A stretch of DNA of 64,000 bases from Erythrobacter sp. SG61-1L (lineage in GTDB: Bacteria > Pseudomonadota > Alphaproteobacteria > Sphingomonadales > Sphingomonadaceae), in contig NZ_JXQC01000003.1 in assembly GCF_001305965.1 (NCBI RefSeq), positions 1,302,001-1,366,000 of the forward strand, written 5' to 3'. Position 1 is the stretch's first letter. Each line of letters starts with the position of its first letter. This document shows positions 45,554-54,243 of this stretch, one piece after another. Below the pieces are notes generated by a model that saw only the letters and a list, made by a program, of their open reading frames with translations, was not told where the DNA came from and made no database searches. Both the position numbers and the translations under genes were made by a program.

Positions 45554-45988
45554 ATGGCCGATCCCCTGCCCCGATCCGAAACCCGCGAGGCGCGATGTCT
45601 GTGCGGCGCCCTGCGCGCCGAAGTCGCCGCCAATGCACAACCCATGACAGTCTTGTGCCATTGCCGGGACTGCCAGCGCCGCAGCGGATCCGCCTTCGGC
45701 ATCACGGCCTATTTCCCGCAGGAAAGCGTCTCCATCTCGGGCGAGGCACGCGAATTCACGCGGCCCACCGATGAAGGCAACATCTTCACCACCGGTTTCT
45801 GCCCGCAATGCGGCAGCACTCTCTACGCCCGGCCGAGCAAATATCCCGGCATTCTGGGCGTGACGGTCGGCACCTTCGCCGATCCCGAATTTCCACGGCC
45901 TGCCCGTTCGGTCTATGAACAGTCCAAGCATGACTGGATCGGCCTGCCCGAGGACATGCCCCGACATCCACGCGGAAGAGACAGCTGA
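45554..45988 (+). CDS. GFA/CENP-V family protein
   Basis: A 144-residue zinc protein of the glutathione-dependent formaldehyde-activating (GFA) family. The metal-binding cysteines are in RCLCGALRAEV, CHCRDCQRRSGSAFG and FCPQCGSTLYA. Family members bind glutathione adducts, though most have no proven reaction. It is followed after two bases by gloB, another glutathione-thioester enzyme, suggesting a small aldehyde-detoxification unit. Confidence 0.88.
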   Translation: MADPLPRSETREARCLCGALRAEVAANAQPMTVLCHCRDCQRRSGSAFGITAYFPQESVSISGEAREFTRPTDEGNIFTTGFCPQCGSTLYARPSKYPGILGVTVGTFADPEFPRPARSVYEQSKHDWIGLPEDMPRHPRGRDS

Positions 45989-45990
45989 CG

Positions 45991-46749
45991 ATGCTCCAGA
46001 TTCACCAGTTCCCCTGCCTGTCCGACAATTACGGCTATCTGCTCCACGATCCCGCCAGCGGAGAAACCGTCTGCATCGATACGCCCGACGCGGATGCCTA
46101 TCTGCGCGAAGCAGCGGCCAAAGGCTGGACCATCACCCAGATCTGGAACACCCACTGGCATGCTGATCATGCGGGCGGGAACGAGACGATCAAGGCCGCG
46201 ACGGGCTGCACCATCACAGCCCCGGCAGGTGACGCAGCGAAGATCGCGGGCGTGGATCGCACTGTCGGCCAGGGCGACACACTGAGCCTTGGTGAGTTCT
46301 CCGGTAATGTGATCGACGTGGGCGGGCACACGATGGGCCACGTCGCCTATTATCTGCCGCGCGCGGGTGTCGCCTTCGTGGGCGATTCACTCTTTGCACT
46401 GGGATGCGGGCGCATGTTCGAAGGCACTCCGCCCCAGTTCTGGGCCAGCCTCTCGCGCCTCAAGGCCCTGCCGGGCGAGACGAAAATCTATTGCGCGCAT
46501 GAATATACGGCTTCGAACGCGAAATTCGCGCTCCATGCCGATCCGTATAACACGGCGCTGGCGGACTATGCCCGCGAAGTCGAGGAAAAGCGCGCTGCCG
46601 GAAAGCCGACCGTGCCAACGGTTTTGTCGCGGGAACTGGCGGCCAATCCGTTCCTCAGGGCCGATACGCCTGAAATGAAGGCGCGCTGGGGCGGGAACGA
46701 ACCGGCCGAAACCTTCGCCGCATTGCGGGCGGCGAAGGATTCGTTCTGA
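45991..46749 (+). CDS. gloB: Hydroxyacylglutathione hydrolase (glyoxalase II)
   Basis: A 252-residue metallo-beta-lactamase-fold enzyme. The metal-binding THWHADHAGG, the later histidine in GHTMGHVAYY, FVGDSLFALGCGRMFEG and CAHEYTASNAKFA are diagnostic. It hydrolyses S-lactoylglutathione to lactate in methylglyoxal detoxification. Adjacent to the GFA-family gene. Confidence 0.94.
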   Translation: MLQIHQFPCLSDNYGYLLHDPASGETVCIDTPDADAYLREAAAKGWTITQIWNTHWHADHAGGNETIKAATGCTITAPAGDAAKIAGVDRTVGQGDTLSLGEFSGNVIDVGGHTMGHVAYYLPRAGVAFVGDSLFALGCGRMFEGTPPQFWASLSRLKALPGETKIYCAHEYTASNAKFALHADPYNTALADYAREVEEKRAAGKPTVPTVLSRELAANPFLRADTPEMKARWGGNEPAETFAALRAAKDSF

Positions 46750-46764
46750 CCGGAGGCCTTCGGC

Positions 46765-47373
46765 TCAATAAGCGGCGGTGAAGCGCGCCCGGCTGTGCCG
46801 GTGCTGTTCCAGCTCGTCGACCATGGCGATGGCATAATCGGCAAAGCTGATCTTGCTCTCGCCATTGGCGTCGCTGACCAGCTCGTCACCGCCCAGACGG
46901 AACGTACCGATGCGCGGGCCTTCAAAGATGATCATCGCGGGCGAGAAGAAGGTCCAGTCGACTTCGGTTTCCTTGCGGATGTCGTTCAGGAAATGGATCG
47001 CCGGAAGGACGAAGGGCTTGATGTTCTCCGGAAAGTTCGGGGAATCGTAAAGCATCACGCCATCCGGCCCATTAAGGCTGGCCGCGCCGCCCGTGATCAG
47101 CAGGCGCTTCACGCCAGCCTTCTTCACGGCCGATAGCAGAGTGTCAGCCGAGACATCGAAATGGATCGCGCTGATCACGGCGTCGACGCCCTTGATGACC
47201 TCGGCCAGTGCTTCCGGATCGCTCGCATCGCCGGCCACTGCCGTAACGCTCTCGCCCGCGGCAATCGCTTCGGGCTTCCGGGCAACGGCCAGCACCGAAT
47301 GCCCGCGCGAGACCAGTTCCTTCACGATTTCCGAACCTGCTCGCCCACTGGCGCCAAGAACCGCAACATGCAT
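46765..47373 (-). CDS. NAD(P)-binding oxidoreductase, NmrA-like atypical SDR
   Basis: A 202-residue Rossmann protein with GASGRAGSEIVKEL at the N-terminus and GDASDPEALAEVIKGVDAVISA. The lack of a YxxxK catalytic pair and the short length fit atypical SDRs (YwnB/NmrA type) that act as redox sensors or flavin/quinone-linked reductases. It is convergent with gloB. Function not assigned. Confidence 0.82.
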   Translation of the reverse strand: MHVAVLGASGRAGSEIVKELVSRGHSVLAVARKPEAIAAGESVTAVAGDASDPEALAEVIKGVDAVISAIHFDVSADTLLSAVKKAGVKRLLITGGAASLNGPDGVMLYDSPNFPENIKPFVLPAIHFLNDIRKETEVDWTFFSPAMIIFEGPRIGTFRLGGDELVSDANGESKISFADYAIAMVDELEQHRHSRARFTAAY

Positions 47374-47455
47374 CGTCTAATCTCCCACCTCTCTGACGTG
47401 CGCTGTCCCTGCATCAGGTGAGTGGCCAACGGCAAGCCGTATCGTGCGCGCAAAC

Positions 47456-47486
47456 GAAAACCCCCGCACTAGGCGGGGGTTTAAGT
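47456..47486 (-). terminator. Terminator after the ATP synthase F0 genes
   Basis: AACCCCCGC pairs with GCGGGGGTT around a CTAGT loop (about 47459-47482). Reading leftwards it runs into TTTTCG. It is 23 bases after the stop of the b-subunit gene. Confidence 0.83.
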
Positions 47487-47508
47487 TACGATGAATCAAA
47501 GTGCAGGA

Positions 47509-48090
47509 TCAGAGGCCGGAGATCGCCTTGTCCACCAGAGCCTTGTCGGCATCTGCATTGTGGCCCTTGACGATCAGACCGCGCGCAGCGGTTGCAGCCG
47601 CATTGGCCGCCCGATTACGAAGCTCGTCAACCGCGCCACGCTGGGCAGCAGCGATCTTGTCTTCAGCCATCTGCTTGCGGCGCTTGATCACGGCTTCGGT
47701 ATCGGCCTCGGCCTTGGCGACGATCGCCTCTGCCTCGTGCCGTGCGTGATCGATCATGGCCGCTGCGTCCTTTTCGGCGCTGGCGATCTTGTCCGCATAT
47801 TCCTTGCGCAGGGCTTCCGCCTCGGCACGAAGGGCCTTGGCTTCGTCGAGCTGCTTGCGGATCTCGGCGATCTTCTTGTCAAGACCTCCGGTGATCGTGC
47901 CCGGAACCTTCTTCCACACCAGGATGAGGATGAAGACAAGCATCGCAAGGCCAACCCAGCCAGCGGGCGCAATGCCCAAGGCGCTTGGCTCAGCGTGATG
48001 CTCTTCTCCCGCGGGCACCTCGGTGGTTTCAACGAGGTGCTCGTTATGGTTCATTTCGAGCTCGGGTCCGACAGGAGCGGTCTCAGCCAT
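47509..48090 (-). CDS. atpF: ATP synthase F0 subunit b
   Basis: A 193-residue subunit. A polar N-terminus of about 40 residues precedes one membrane helix (GWVGLAMLVFILILVWKKVPG), then a long charged helix forming the peripheral stalk (KKIAEIRKQLDEAKALRAEAEAL). The VWKKVPG end is typical of the b rather than b' subunit in alphaproteobacteria. It overlaps the b' gene by eight bases. Confidence 0.93.
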   Translation of the reverse strand: MAETAPVGPELEMNHNEHLVETTEVPAGEEHHAEPSALGIAPAGWVGLAMLVFILILVWKKVPGTITGGLDKKIAEIRKQLDEAKALRAEAEALRKEYADKIASAEKDAAAMIDHARHEAEAIVAKAEADTEAVIKRRKQMAEDKIAAAQRGAVDELRNRAANAAATAARGLIVKGHNADADKALVDKAISGL

Positions 48091-48577
48091 GGTTCAACGC
48101 CTCCTTAACGGCGGACTTGGCAGCCGCGGCAGTCACCTTCACGCCCGCAATACGGGTGACGATGTCCTGCGCCGCTTCGGCGGCCACGCCCTCGATCTCG
48201 GTCAGCGCGGCACTGCGCGCCTCGTCGATCGCGGCATCGGCTTCGGCAATTTTCTTGTCGAGCCGGGTCTGCGCGGCGGCGAGCTTCTTTTCAGAAGCTG
48301 CCGCAGCATCAGCCTTGGCCTTGGCAATAAGAGCCTGTGCCTGGGCGCGATTAGCGTTTTCACGCTCCCGCCAGGCAAGCTCCTCCTCGTCGGCCTTGGC
48401 GCGCGCGTCTTCGGCGGCGGCAAGATCGCCTGCAATCTGCGTGTCACGCAGCGTCACGGTGTCCATCACCTTGGGCACCATGCCGCGCCCGATCACGAAG
48501 AAGACGAGCCCGAAGATGACCAGCAGCCAGAAGACCTGGCTGGAGTAGGTTTCAGCGAGCTGTGCTATCTGTGGCAT
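48083..48577 (-). CDS. ATP synthase F0 subunit b'
   Basis: A 164-residue subunit with the membrane helix near the N-terminus (QVFWLLVIFGLVFFVIGRGMVPKV) and a long Ala/Glu/Lys-rich stalk helix. The short N-terminus and position before b mark it as b' of the two-stalk-subunit type found in alphaproteobacteria and phototrophs. Alternative symbols in use are atpG and atpX. Confidence 0.92.
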   Translation of the reverse strand: MPQIAQLAETYSSQVFWLLVIFGLVFFVIGRGMVPKVMDTVTLRDTQIAGDLAAAEDARAKADEEELAWRERENANRAQAQALIAKAKADAAAASEKKLAAAQTRLDKKIAEADAAIDEARSAALTEIEGVAAEAAQDIVTRIAGVKVTAAAAKSAVKEALNHG

Positions 48578-48615
48578 CGATCAGATCCGATGGTCAGCGC
48601 GTCAACACACCCGGC

Positions 48616-48638
48616 CCGGCCGGAGAACATCCGGCCGG
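48616..48638 (-). promoter_or_regulatory. Strong hairpin between atpE and b'
   Basis: A perfect eight-base, all-GC inverted repeat CCGGCCGG (48616-48623 and 48631-48638) with a seven-base loop. It lacks a following T tract, so it is not a standard terminator. It sits 22 bases after the atpE stop and may stabilise the atpE message or lower downstream transcription, since many c subunits are needed per complex. Confidence 0.6.
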
Positions 48639-48659
48639 CACGCGGGCAATCGGCATTCG

Positions 48660-48887
48660 TCAGGCGACGAAGATCAGGATCATCGCCACGACGAAGGCGA
48701 GCAGACCGAGAAGTTCCGCGGCCGCGAAGCCGATGAACAGACGGCCCTGCTGGCCGTCGGCAGCACCCGGATTGCGCAGTGCGCTTTCGAGGAACGAGCC
48801 GAACACGTTACCCACGCCGATGGCAGCCATGCCGGCGCCGATAGCAGCGAGACCCGCACCGATCAGCTTTGCAGCCTGAGGATCCAT
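48660..48887 (-). CDS. atpE: ATP synthase F0 subunit c
   Basis: A 75-residue hairpin of two membrane helices. The polar loop is LRNPGA and the proton-binding carboxylate is Glu58 in FAAAELLGLL. It forms the rotating ring of F0. The glycine-rich first helix (GAGLAAIGAGMAAIGVG) is typical. Confidence 0.97.
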   Translation of the reverse strand: MDPQAAKLIGAGLAAIGAGMAAIGVGNVFGSFLESALRNPGAADGQQGRLFIGFAAAELLGLLAFVVAMILIFVA

Positions 48888-48932
48888 TTGAAAACTCCTT
48901 TTCCTTAGAATTCGGTCAGTTAGTTCAAGTTC

Positions 48933-49730
48933 TTAGTGAAGATTCTCGGCATCGTTGATGTAAAGCGAAGCCAGCAGCGCGAAGACGTAGGCCTGAATAC
49001 CAGCCACCAGAATCTCCAACGCGCAGATTGCAATCATCAGGGCGAAGCTAAGGAACGCAACCACCGGACCGATACCGCTCGATGCGGCATTGATCCCGTC
49101 AATCACGAAGCTCGACAACACTTCCAGCAGCACGTGACCAGCCATCATCGCGACGAACAGTCGCAGACCGAGGCTGAAGGGCCGCACAAGGAAGCTGACC
49201 AGCTCGATTACGAAGATCATCGGGATCATCACGAGCGGCGTGCCATGCGGCACGAACAGCGAGAAGAAGTGCAGCTTGTGCTTCCAGAAGCCCACCACCA
49301 GCACGATCGCGAAAGACATTACCGCGAGAACGCCGGTCACCGTGAAATGGCTGGTGGACGTGAATGCGTGAATCCCAACCAGACCCAGGGGCAGCGGAAG
49401 CAGGCCCAGCAGGTTGGCGAAGAGAATGAACATGAAAATGGAGAAGATATACGGAACGTACTTCTTCCCGGCAGGACCGACATTGGCGGTCAACAGGCTG
49501 TCGATGAAGCCGGTGAAGCTCTCCACAGCCATCTGCCAGCGGCCGGGCACGAGCTCGCGCTTCATGCCGCCTGCCACGAAAATCCACAGCGCCAAGGCGG
49601 CAATCGCCATCCACAGCGCGCTGTTGGTGAAGGCAATGTTGTAACCTGCCAGCTCCCAGTGCTGCGTACCGAACAGAGGTTCGATCGCAAACTGGTGCAT
49701 CGGGTCGACCTTGGCTTCTTCGCCTGCCAC
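48933..49730 (-). CDS. atpB: ATP synthase F0 subunit a
   Basis: A 265-residue membrane protein with five or six helices. The essential arginine lies in RPFSLGLRLFVAMMAGH, and the C-terminal helix has ALEILVAGIQAYVFALLASLYI. It forms the stationary proton path against the c ring. It lies between atpI and atpE, separated by short gaps. Confidence 0.96.
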   Translation of the reverse strand: MAGEEAKVDPMHQFAIEPLFGTQHWELAGYNIAFTNSALWMAIAALALWIFVAGGMKRELVPGRWQMAVESFTGFIDSLLTANVGPAGKKYVPYIFSIFMFILFANLLGLLPLPLGLVGIHAFTSTSHFTVTGVLAVMSFAIVLVVGFWKHKLHFFSLFVPHGTPLVMIPMIFVIELVSFLVRPFSLGLRLFVAMMAGHVLLEVLSSFVIDGINAASSGIGPVVAFLSFALMIAICALEILVAGIQAYVFALLASLYINDAENLH

Positions 49731-49783
49731 TCTACCGTCCCTGTGCCAATGAACGGCAGCGCCCCTCTTCCCCCATTGCGGGT

Positions 49784-50101
49784 TCAGTCAGGACGCTGGT
49801 TCGAAATCCGAATAATGTTCCTGAAGGCAACAATGATCCCGAGGAACATCATCACCAACAGACCCCAGGGCGAAGTTCCCGCAAACCGGTCGATAACCCA
49901 ACCGATCAGCGCCCCGCCACCGATCCCCCCCAGCAAATCCGCCAGCACCCGGTTGCCTGTGCGGTAATTCGCATCGGCACCCTGCACTTGCGGCTTGTTG
50001 CGCTGTTCTTCCCGCTCGCGTGCAGCCTTCAGCCGCTCATCGAGCGCGTCGATCCGCGCATCTTCACCGATAGGTTCCCGTGCAGTCTCGTCTTCGCTCA
50101 T
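49784..50101 (-). CDS. atpI: AtpI-like F0F1 ATP synthase accessory protein
   Basis: A 105-residue protein. A charged, helical N-terminus (about 45 residues) is followed by two membrane helices (LLGGIGGGALIGWVIDRF and WGLLVMMFLGIIVAF). It resembles the AtpI assembly factor that precedes atpB in most atp operons and aids c-ring assembly. It is the first gene of the F0 set; the F1 genes are not in this window. Confidence 0.87.
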   Translation of the reverse strand: MSEDETAREPIGEDARIDALDERLKAAREREEQRNKPQVQGADANYRTGNRVLADLLGGIGGGALIGWVIDRFAGTSPWGLLVMMFLGIIVAFRNIIRISNQRPD

Positions 50102-50216
50102 GCCGCCTTCCTAATCAGGAGATGCAACACAAGCAAATCCGCCCCTGCCAAGAGCGCCGCCCCCTTAGGCGGGGGGTATCCCCGAGTCAACCGCAAGCGG
50201 CGTCTCAATCGGGCAT

Positions 50217-50256
50217 GAAAAAGGCCTTCCCGCATCGCCCTTGCAGGAAGGCCTCT
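50217..50256 (-). terminator. Terminator after ydbL
   Basis: AGGCCTTCC (50222-50230) pairs with GGAAGGCCT (50246-50254). Reading leftwards it continues into five T. It lies about 24 bases after the ydbL stop. Confidence 0.82.
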
Positions 50257-50277
50257 TCAACCTCGGATTTGCGTGGT

Positions 50278-50670
50278 TTACGGGCAGCGGCTGTCGCGCA
50301 CCGGGGCTTCGCCCGCGGAACGGGTTTTCCAGGTGCCGTCGGGCGCCTGGTACTTTTCACCGGCCGCCGTATCGCGGATGTTCTTGCAGCCGGCGCCGAA
50401 GGCGAATTCTTCCACAGAAACGCCGGCACCCTGCGCGCCCTGCGTGTAGACTGCCTTGCGCTTGATGTTCAGATCCTTGACCATCTTGTCGACATCGGCC
50501 GGAACCGAGCCAACCGTGCCGAGATAGCCATCCATCTTCTCGCCCACCTGCCCTGCTGTGCGCGCGGCCTGATAGGCCGGATCGCGCTGCGCGGCGGCAG
50601 GAGCGGCAACAAGCGCCAGCGCGGCAAGAGCCGCAGCTGCGTGGAAGAGAGTGTGAGCCTGTTTCTTCAT
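50278..50670 (-). CDS. ydbL: YdbL family (DUF1318) periplasmic protein
   Basis: A 130-residue protein with a signal peptide (AALAALALVAAPAAAQ). The mature part starts RDPAYQAARTAGQVGEKMDGYLG and has one Cys in GAGCKNIRD and another at the end. Third gene of a ydbH-ynbE-ydbL set. In E. coli the three are also linked and YdbL supports the YdbH-YnbE envelope complex. The start at 50670 places the signal peptide correctly; GTG at 50685 is possible. Confidence 0.85.
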   Translation of the reverse strand: MKKQAHTLFHAAAALAALALVAAPAAAQRDPAYQAARTAGQVGEKMDGYLGTVGSVPADVDKMVKDLNIKRKAVYTQGAQGAGVSVEEFAFGAGCKNIRDTAAGEKYQAPDGTWKTRSAGEAPVRDSRCP

Positions 50671-50687
50671 GGTATCGCGTGCCACCT

Positions 50688-50945
50688 TCAGAAAATTCCC
50701 TGGTTCTGCTCGATCGTATCCTGCACCTGGTTCTCGATCTTGTAGAGAACCTCCTGCTTGATGTTGATGTTCAGCTCGATCACGATCTTGTCCTCTGGGG
50801 CCTTGATCGTGATGCAGCCGCCCAAGGCAATCAGCCCCGGCACCACCACCAGCATTTTCGCCCCTCCGGCGAGTCCCTTTCGAATAATCTCCATCGGCGC
50901 CTTATGCGCCGGGCCATCCGGGGAGGTCAATTTCGGGGACTTCAT
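50688..50945 (-). CDS. ynbE: YnbE family outer-membrane lipoprotein
   Basis: An 85-residue lipoprotein. A basic, unusually long N-terminus leads to a hydrophobic stretch ending in the lipobox LGGC, then about 40 residues (INIKQEVLYKIENQVQDTIEQN). The YnbE family partners YdbH, forming a bridge between the membranes in E. coli. Its start overlaps the ydbH stop by four bases. An internal ATG (MEIIRKGLAGG) could be the true start. Confidence 0.85.
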   Translation of the reverse strand: MKSPKLTSPDGPAHKAPMEIIRKGLAGGAKMLVVVPGLIALGGCITIKAPEDKIVIELNINIKQEVLYKIENQVQDTIEQNQGIF

Positions 50946-53900
50946 GGCACTGGCTCACTTTCTGGGTGCTGAATGCCGGATTCATCATCCGGAAGGTCGT
51001 CCGCCCCCGGTACCGGAGGCTTGAGGGTCGGGTTCTGGATTATGTTGCCGTCCGCATCGATCAGGCCCAGGTCGCGCGGATTGCGGGTCAGGGCCGGATC
51101 GTACATCGACTTGAAGCTGCCGATGAGCTGATAGAACGGTGCGTGGATGTTCACGTTGAACCGGATCGGCAGCTTGGCGATCTGCTTCGTGAGGATGTTC
51201 TGCGACGTGCCCGCGCCCTGCCGGATGCCGTCGAACCGCACCTGAGTGACGATTTCGCCAGTGAGCGAGCCGTTCAGTGCGATGTCCATCTGCTTGTAGT
51301 CGAGCGATTTGAGCGCATCGAAGGCGTAATTGGCAAACGGGTTCATGTCCTCATAGGTCAACTTGCCGACATAGGAGACGTTACCGCCCGGCAGACGCGA
51401 GGTGAGCGAACCGCCTTCGATCCGGCCGCCATTCTCATCGAACACCAGCGGCACCCGGCCATCGAACGTGCCAGAGGCCGAGATATTCGCCAGTTCCATA
51501 CGTTCGATGAACTGGGCAGCGTCCACCCCTTCGAGCTGGAGGGCAAAACGCCGGTCTTCCGCCTGGGCCATGTGAATTACGGCCGGCTCCAGCACCAGCG
51601 CGCCGCCGATGAACGGCCAGCGCCCACCGTGGATCACCATGGTCTGGTTGGGCCGAATCTCATAACGCATCTCGCCGCTCTCCACCTCGATGCCGGGGTT
51701 GAATGAGCGGATGTGCAGAACCTGGTTCGGCGCCGTGACCATGCCGAGCAGATCAGTGAACTCGATTGTGCCGGACACGCCTTGCACCGGACCAAAGGCA
51801 GCGGCGAAGTCGAAGTTGTCGGTCGAAAACTTGCCGCTGCTGGTCACCGTGTCCGGGTTCCAGTCGATCCGGCCCTTGCCAGTGATCGTGCCATCCGCAT
51901 TGGCGACGAGACCCAGCGCGAGGCCGGTCAGCGTATCGGGCTGCATTGCCTGATCGAAGACTAGCGCCGGAATGTCGAGATCGGCATGGCCGACACCACT
52001 GATCAGATCGTGGACGATATTGGCCGCCGTTACCTCGCGGTCGCTCTTGGGTTCGCGCAGCACGGCATTAGCAGTGATGCGATTATCCACGAGCGACAGA
52101 GTGGCATCGCGTGCCATCAGCGGCTCGAACCGCCCGGGGGCTTGGCGGTCGACGAGGCGGAAAGCGCCCTCGCTCAAGTCCAGCCTCCCATCGGCAAAGC
52201 GCCATTTGCCCGAGGCTTCCAGCAGATCGAGCGGCACGGCGAAGAGCTTCGCATCGGTGCCGGAGAAGCTGCCGGCGATCTCGTCAGCGATGCGGGCATC
52301 GACCTGCGTGAGACGGAAGCGGGTGGGTGCGTCGTCCGCGCCCATGGTCACGTCGACATTATTGGCTACCAGCGTGCCCGGCCAGGCAAAGCCGACCGCG
52401 CCGGATCGGAGCTGCGATGGCGTATCGCCCAGCTTCCCGGACAGATCGAGCGAGGGCACTCCAGCGGCGACACGAACGCCGGCCTTGTCGCTGCGCAGGA
52501 TAGCGCTGCCGGTGGGCGGGCAAAGCTGCAGCGTCCTGCCTTCCAGCGTGAGGCTGGCGAGCGACAGGCTCTCAAAGCCTATCGTCGTGCAGCCACGCCA
52601 GACAGCAAGGCCCTGCCCCGCTGACCAGTTGCCGCTGAACGGCACCACCAGCCCCTGCGCCGAGCCTCCGGGAATTGCGCCACTGGCCAGCGCGCGGCCA
52701 GAAAACGCCAAAGTCCCGTTCGCCCCCTGCGCGACAGTCAGTTCCGGCAGTTCGAGGCTGCCGCCGCCCGCGGAATAGCGCGCCATGCGCATCCGCAGTT
52801 CGGCCGCGCCGCGACCGCCGTTGCTTTCCATTCGCCCGCTGATCTGGGGAATTCCGGCGCCGCCGGTGACGAAATTGCCCGAAAAGCGCGGCGCGCCGCC
52901 CTGCCCGTCACTGGCGAGTTGCAGGCGCGACAATGCCAGCAGTGTCGCTCCGCTCGATCCGCGAATCCGGGCCTGCGGCACCACAGCGGAGAGCATCGAG
53001 CCGGTCTTGCGCAAGGTCATTTCTGCGGCGAGATTGCTGGCCCGCCCTTCCCGCGCCAGTGCATCACGAATGTTCGCCAGCATCGGGCCAAGCAACGTGC
53101 CCTCTGCCGATTTTGCTGCATCGACCAGCGCTGTGTCCAACGCCGAACCTGGGCGCAGACCCGTGCCTTCAAGGTTTGCCTGCACCTCCACCCGGTCGAT
53201 CCCCTCGCGGGTGCGTGCGGATCCTTCCAGGGCAAGCGAATCGAGCGCCAGCTGGGCCGTATGCAAAGCGCCGAAGCCCAGTTCGTACTCAGCCGTCAGC
53301 GCATTCTTGCGCCAGGTGAACCTGCTCGTCCCATCAAGTCCGTTCAGCCGGTTCTCGCCCAGCGCGAAGCTCTTGCCTGCCAGCGCTGCCTTGCCTTCCA
53401 CGCCGTCCAGCGTGCGGTCGATCCGCGTATCGAGCGTGACTGCCAGATCACGCAGCCCTGCCCCATTACCCGTACAATCCAGCGCGCCCAGCCGCAGCGG
53501 GCCGGAAAATCCGGGCCGTTCCGCATCTATCGTCACCTTGCCGTACAGGGTCGCGCCCGTGGCGATACAGCCTTCAGCCTCCAGCCGGGGAGCATTGGCG
53601 GCAAGAATCCCCGCAAAGCCCCCGCGCAGATTCCCGCTGCCCTGCGCCTTGAAGCCAACCGGGCCGTAATCGCTTTCCAGCAAGGCCCGGCCGTCGACCA
53701 GTTCCAGTTCCATATCCGGGAAGCTGAACGGCTCTTTCGATTTCTGCTCGAACAGCAGTCTATCCAGTGCACCGAAGCTCAGCTTGCTGTCGCGATAGCT
53801 TCCGAAGAGCCGCGGCCGCACCACCTTGACCTTGCCAAGATGAAGCAGCGGAAAGCGAGGCTCCAGCGTGACTTCAATCCGTTCAACCGTCAGGTCCGGC

Positions 53901-54163
53901 CGGGCAGGATCGCCCACCACAATATTCGTGATGACCTGCCGCTGGGGGCCGATCGATTCGATCTTGTAGGTTGCCTTGACGCCGAGCTTTTCGAGCTGGC
54001 CGGTGATGAAATCGTCCGCCAGCCGTTCCCGCGAGGTCCAGACGACAATTCCCGCCGTGGCCAGGAGCACGGCTAACAGGCCCGCCACGCGCCGCTTGGT
54101 CTTGCGACGGCGCGGAGCGGGGGCTTCTGCTTCTTCGCCCGGTTCCTCTATCTGCTCCGCCAT
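50942..54163 (-). CDS. ydbH: YdbH-like intermembrane lipid-transport protein (AsmA-like)
   Basis: A 1073-residue protein with one N-terminal membrane segment (about residues 30-50) and a very long repetitive beta domain, typical of the AsmA/TamB/YhdP/YdbH group that forms hydrophobic grooves across the periplasm. The C-terminal region (FEMRYEIRPNQ-like motif, RFNVNIHAPFYQLIGSFKSMYDP) is the best-conserved YdbH part. By analogy with E. coli it moves phospholipids to the outer membrane with YnbE. The start at 54163 excludes a short unconserved extension. It is divergent from radC. Confidence 0.85.
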   Translation of the reverse strand: MAEQIEEPGEEAEAPAPRRRKTKRRVAGLLAVLLATAGIVVWTSRERLADDFITGQLEKLGVKATYKIESIGPQRQVITNIVVGDPARPDLTVERIEVTLEPRFPLLHLGKVKVVRPRLFGSYRDSKLSFGALDRLLFEQKSKEPFSFPDMELELVDGRALLESDYGPVGFKAQGSGNLRGGFAGILAANAPRLEAEGCIATGATLYGKVTIDAERPGFSGPLRLGALDCTGNGAGLRDLAVTLDTRIDRTLDGVEGKAALAGKSFALGENRLNGLDGTSRFTWRKNALTAEYELGFGALHTAQLALDSLALEGSARTREGIDRVEVQANLEGTGLRPGSALDTALVDAAKSAEGTLLGPMLANIRDALAREGRASNLAAEMTLRKTGSMLSAVVPQARIRGSSGATLLALSRLQLASDGQGGAPRFSGNFVTGGAGIPQISGRMESNGGRGAAELRMRMARYSAGGGSLELPELTVAQGANGTLAFSGRALASGAIPGGSAQGLVVPFSGNWSAGQGLAVWRGCTTIGFESLSLASLTLEGRTLQLCPPTGSAILRSDKAGVRVAAGVPSLDLSGKLGDTPSQLRSGAVGFAWPGTLVANNVDVTMGADDAPTRFRLTQVDARIADEIAGSFSGTDAKLFAVPLDLLEASGKWRFADGRLDLSEGAFRLVDRQAPGRFEPLMARDATLSLVDNRITANAVLREPKSDREVTAANIVHDLISGVGHADLDIPALVFDQAMQPDTLTGLALGLVANADGTITGKGRIDWNPDTVTSSGKFSTDNFDFAAAFGPVQGVSGTIEFTDLLGMVTAPNQVLHIRSFNPGIEVESGEMRYEIRPNQTMVIHGGRWPFIGGALVLEPAVIHMAQAEDRRFALQLEGVDAAQFIERMELANISASGTFDGRVPLVFDENGGRIEGGSLTSRLPGGNVSYVGKLTYEDMNPFANYAFDALKSLDYKQMDIALNGSLTGEIVTQVRFDGIRQGAGTSQNILTKQIAKLPIRFNVNIHAPFYQLIGSFKSMYDPALTRNPRDLGLIDADGNIIQNPTLKPPVPGADDLPDDESGIQHPESEPVP

Positions 54164-54243
54164 CGTCCCCACACTTGCGCGCAAGCACGGCTAAAGGCAA
54201 TGCACTGCACGCGGGATGAACGCCCGCAAGGGGGATTTGGCGC

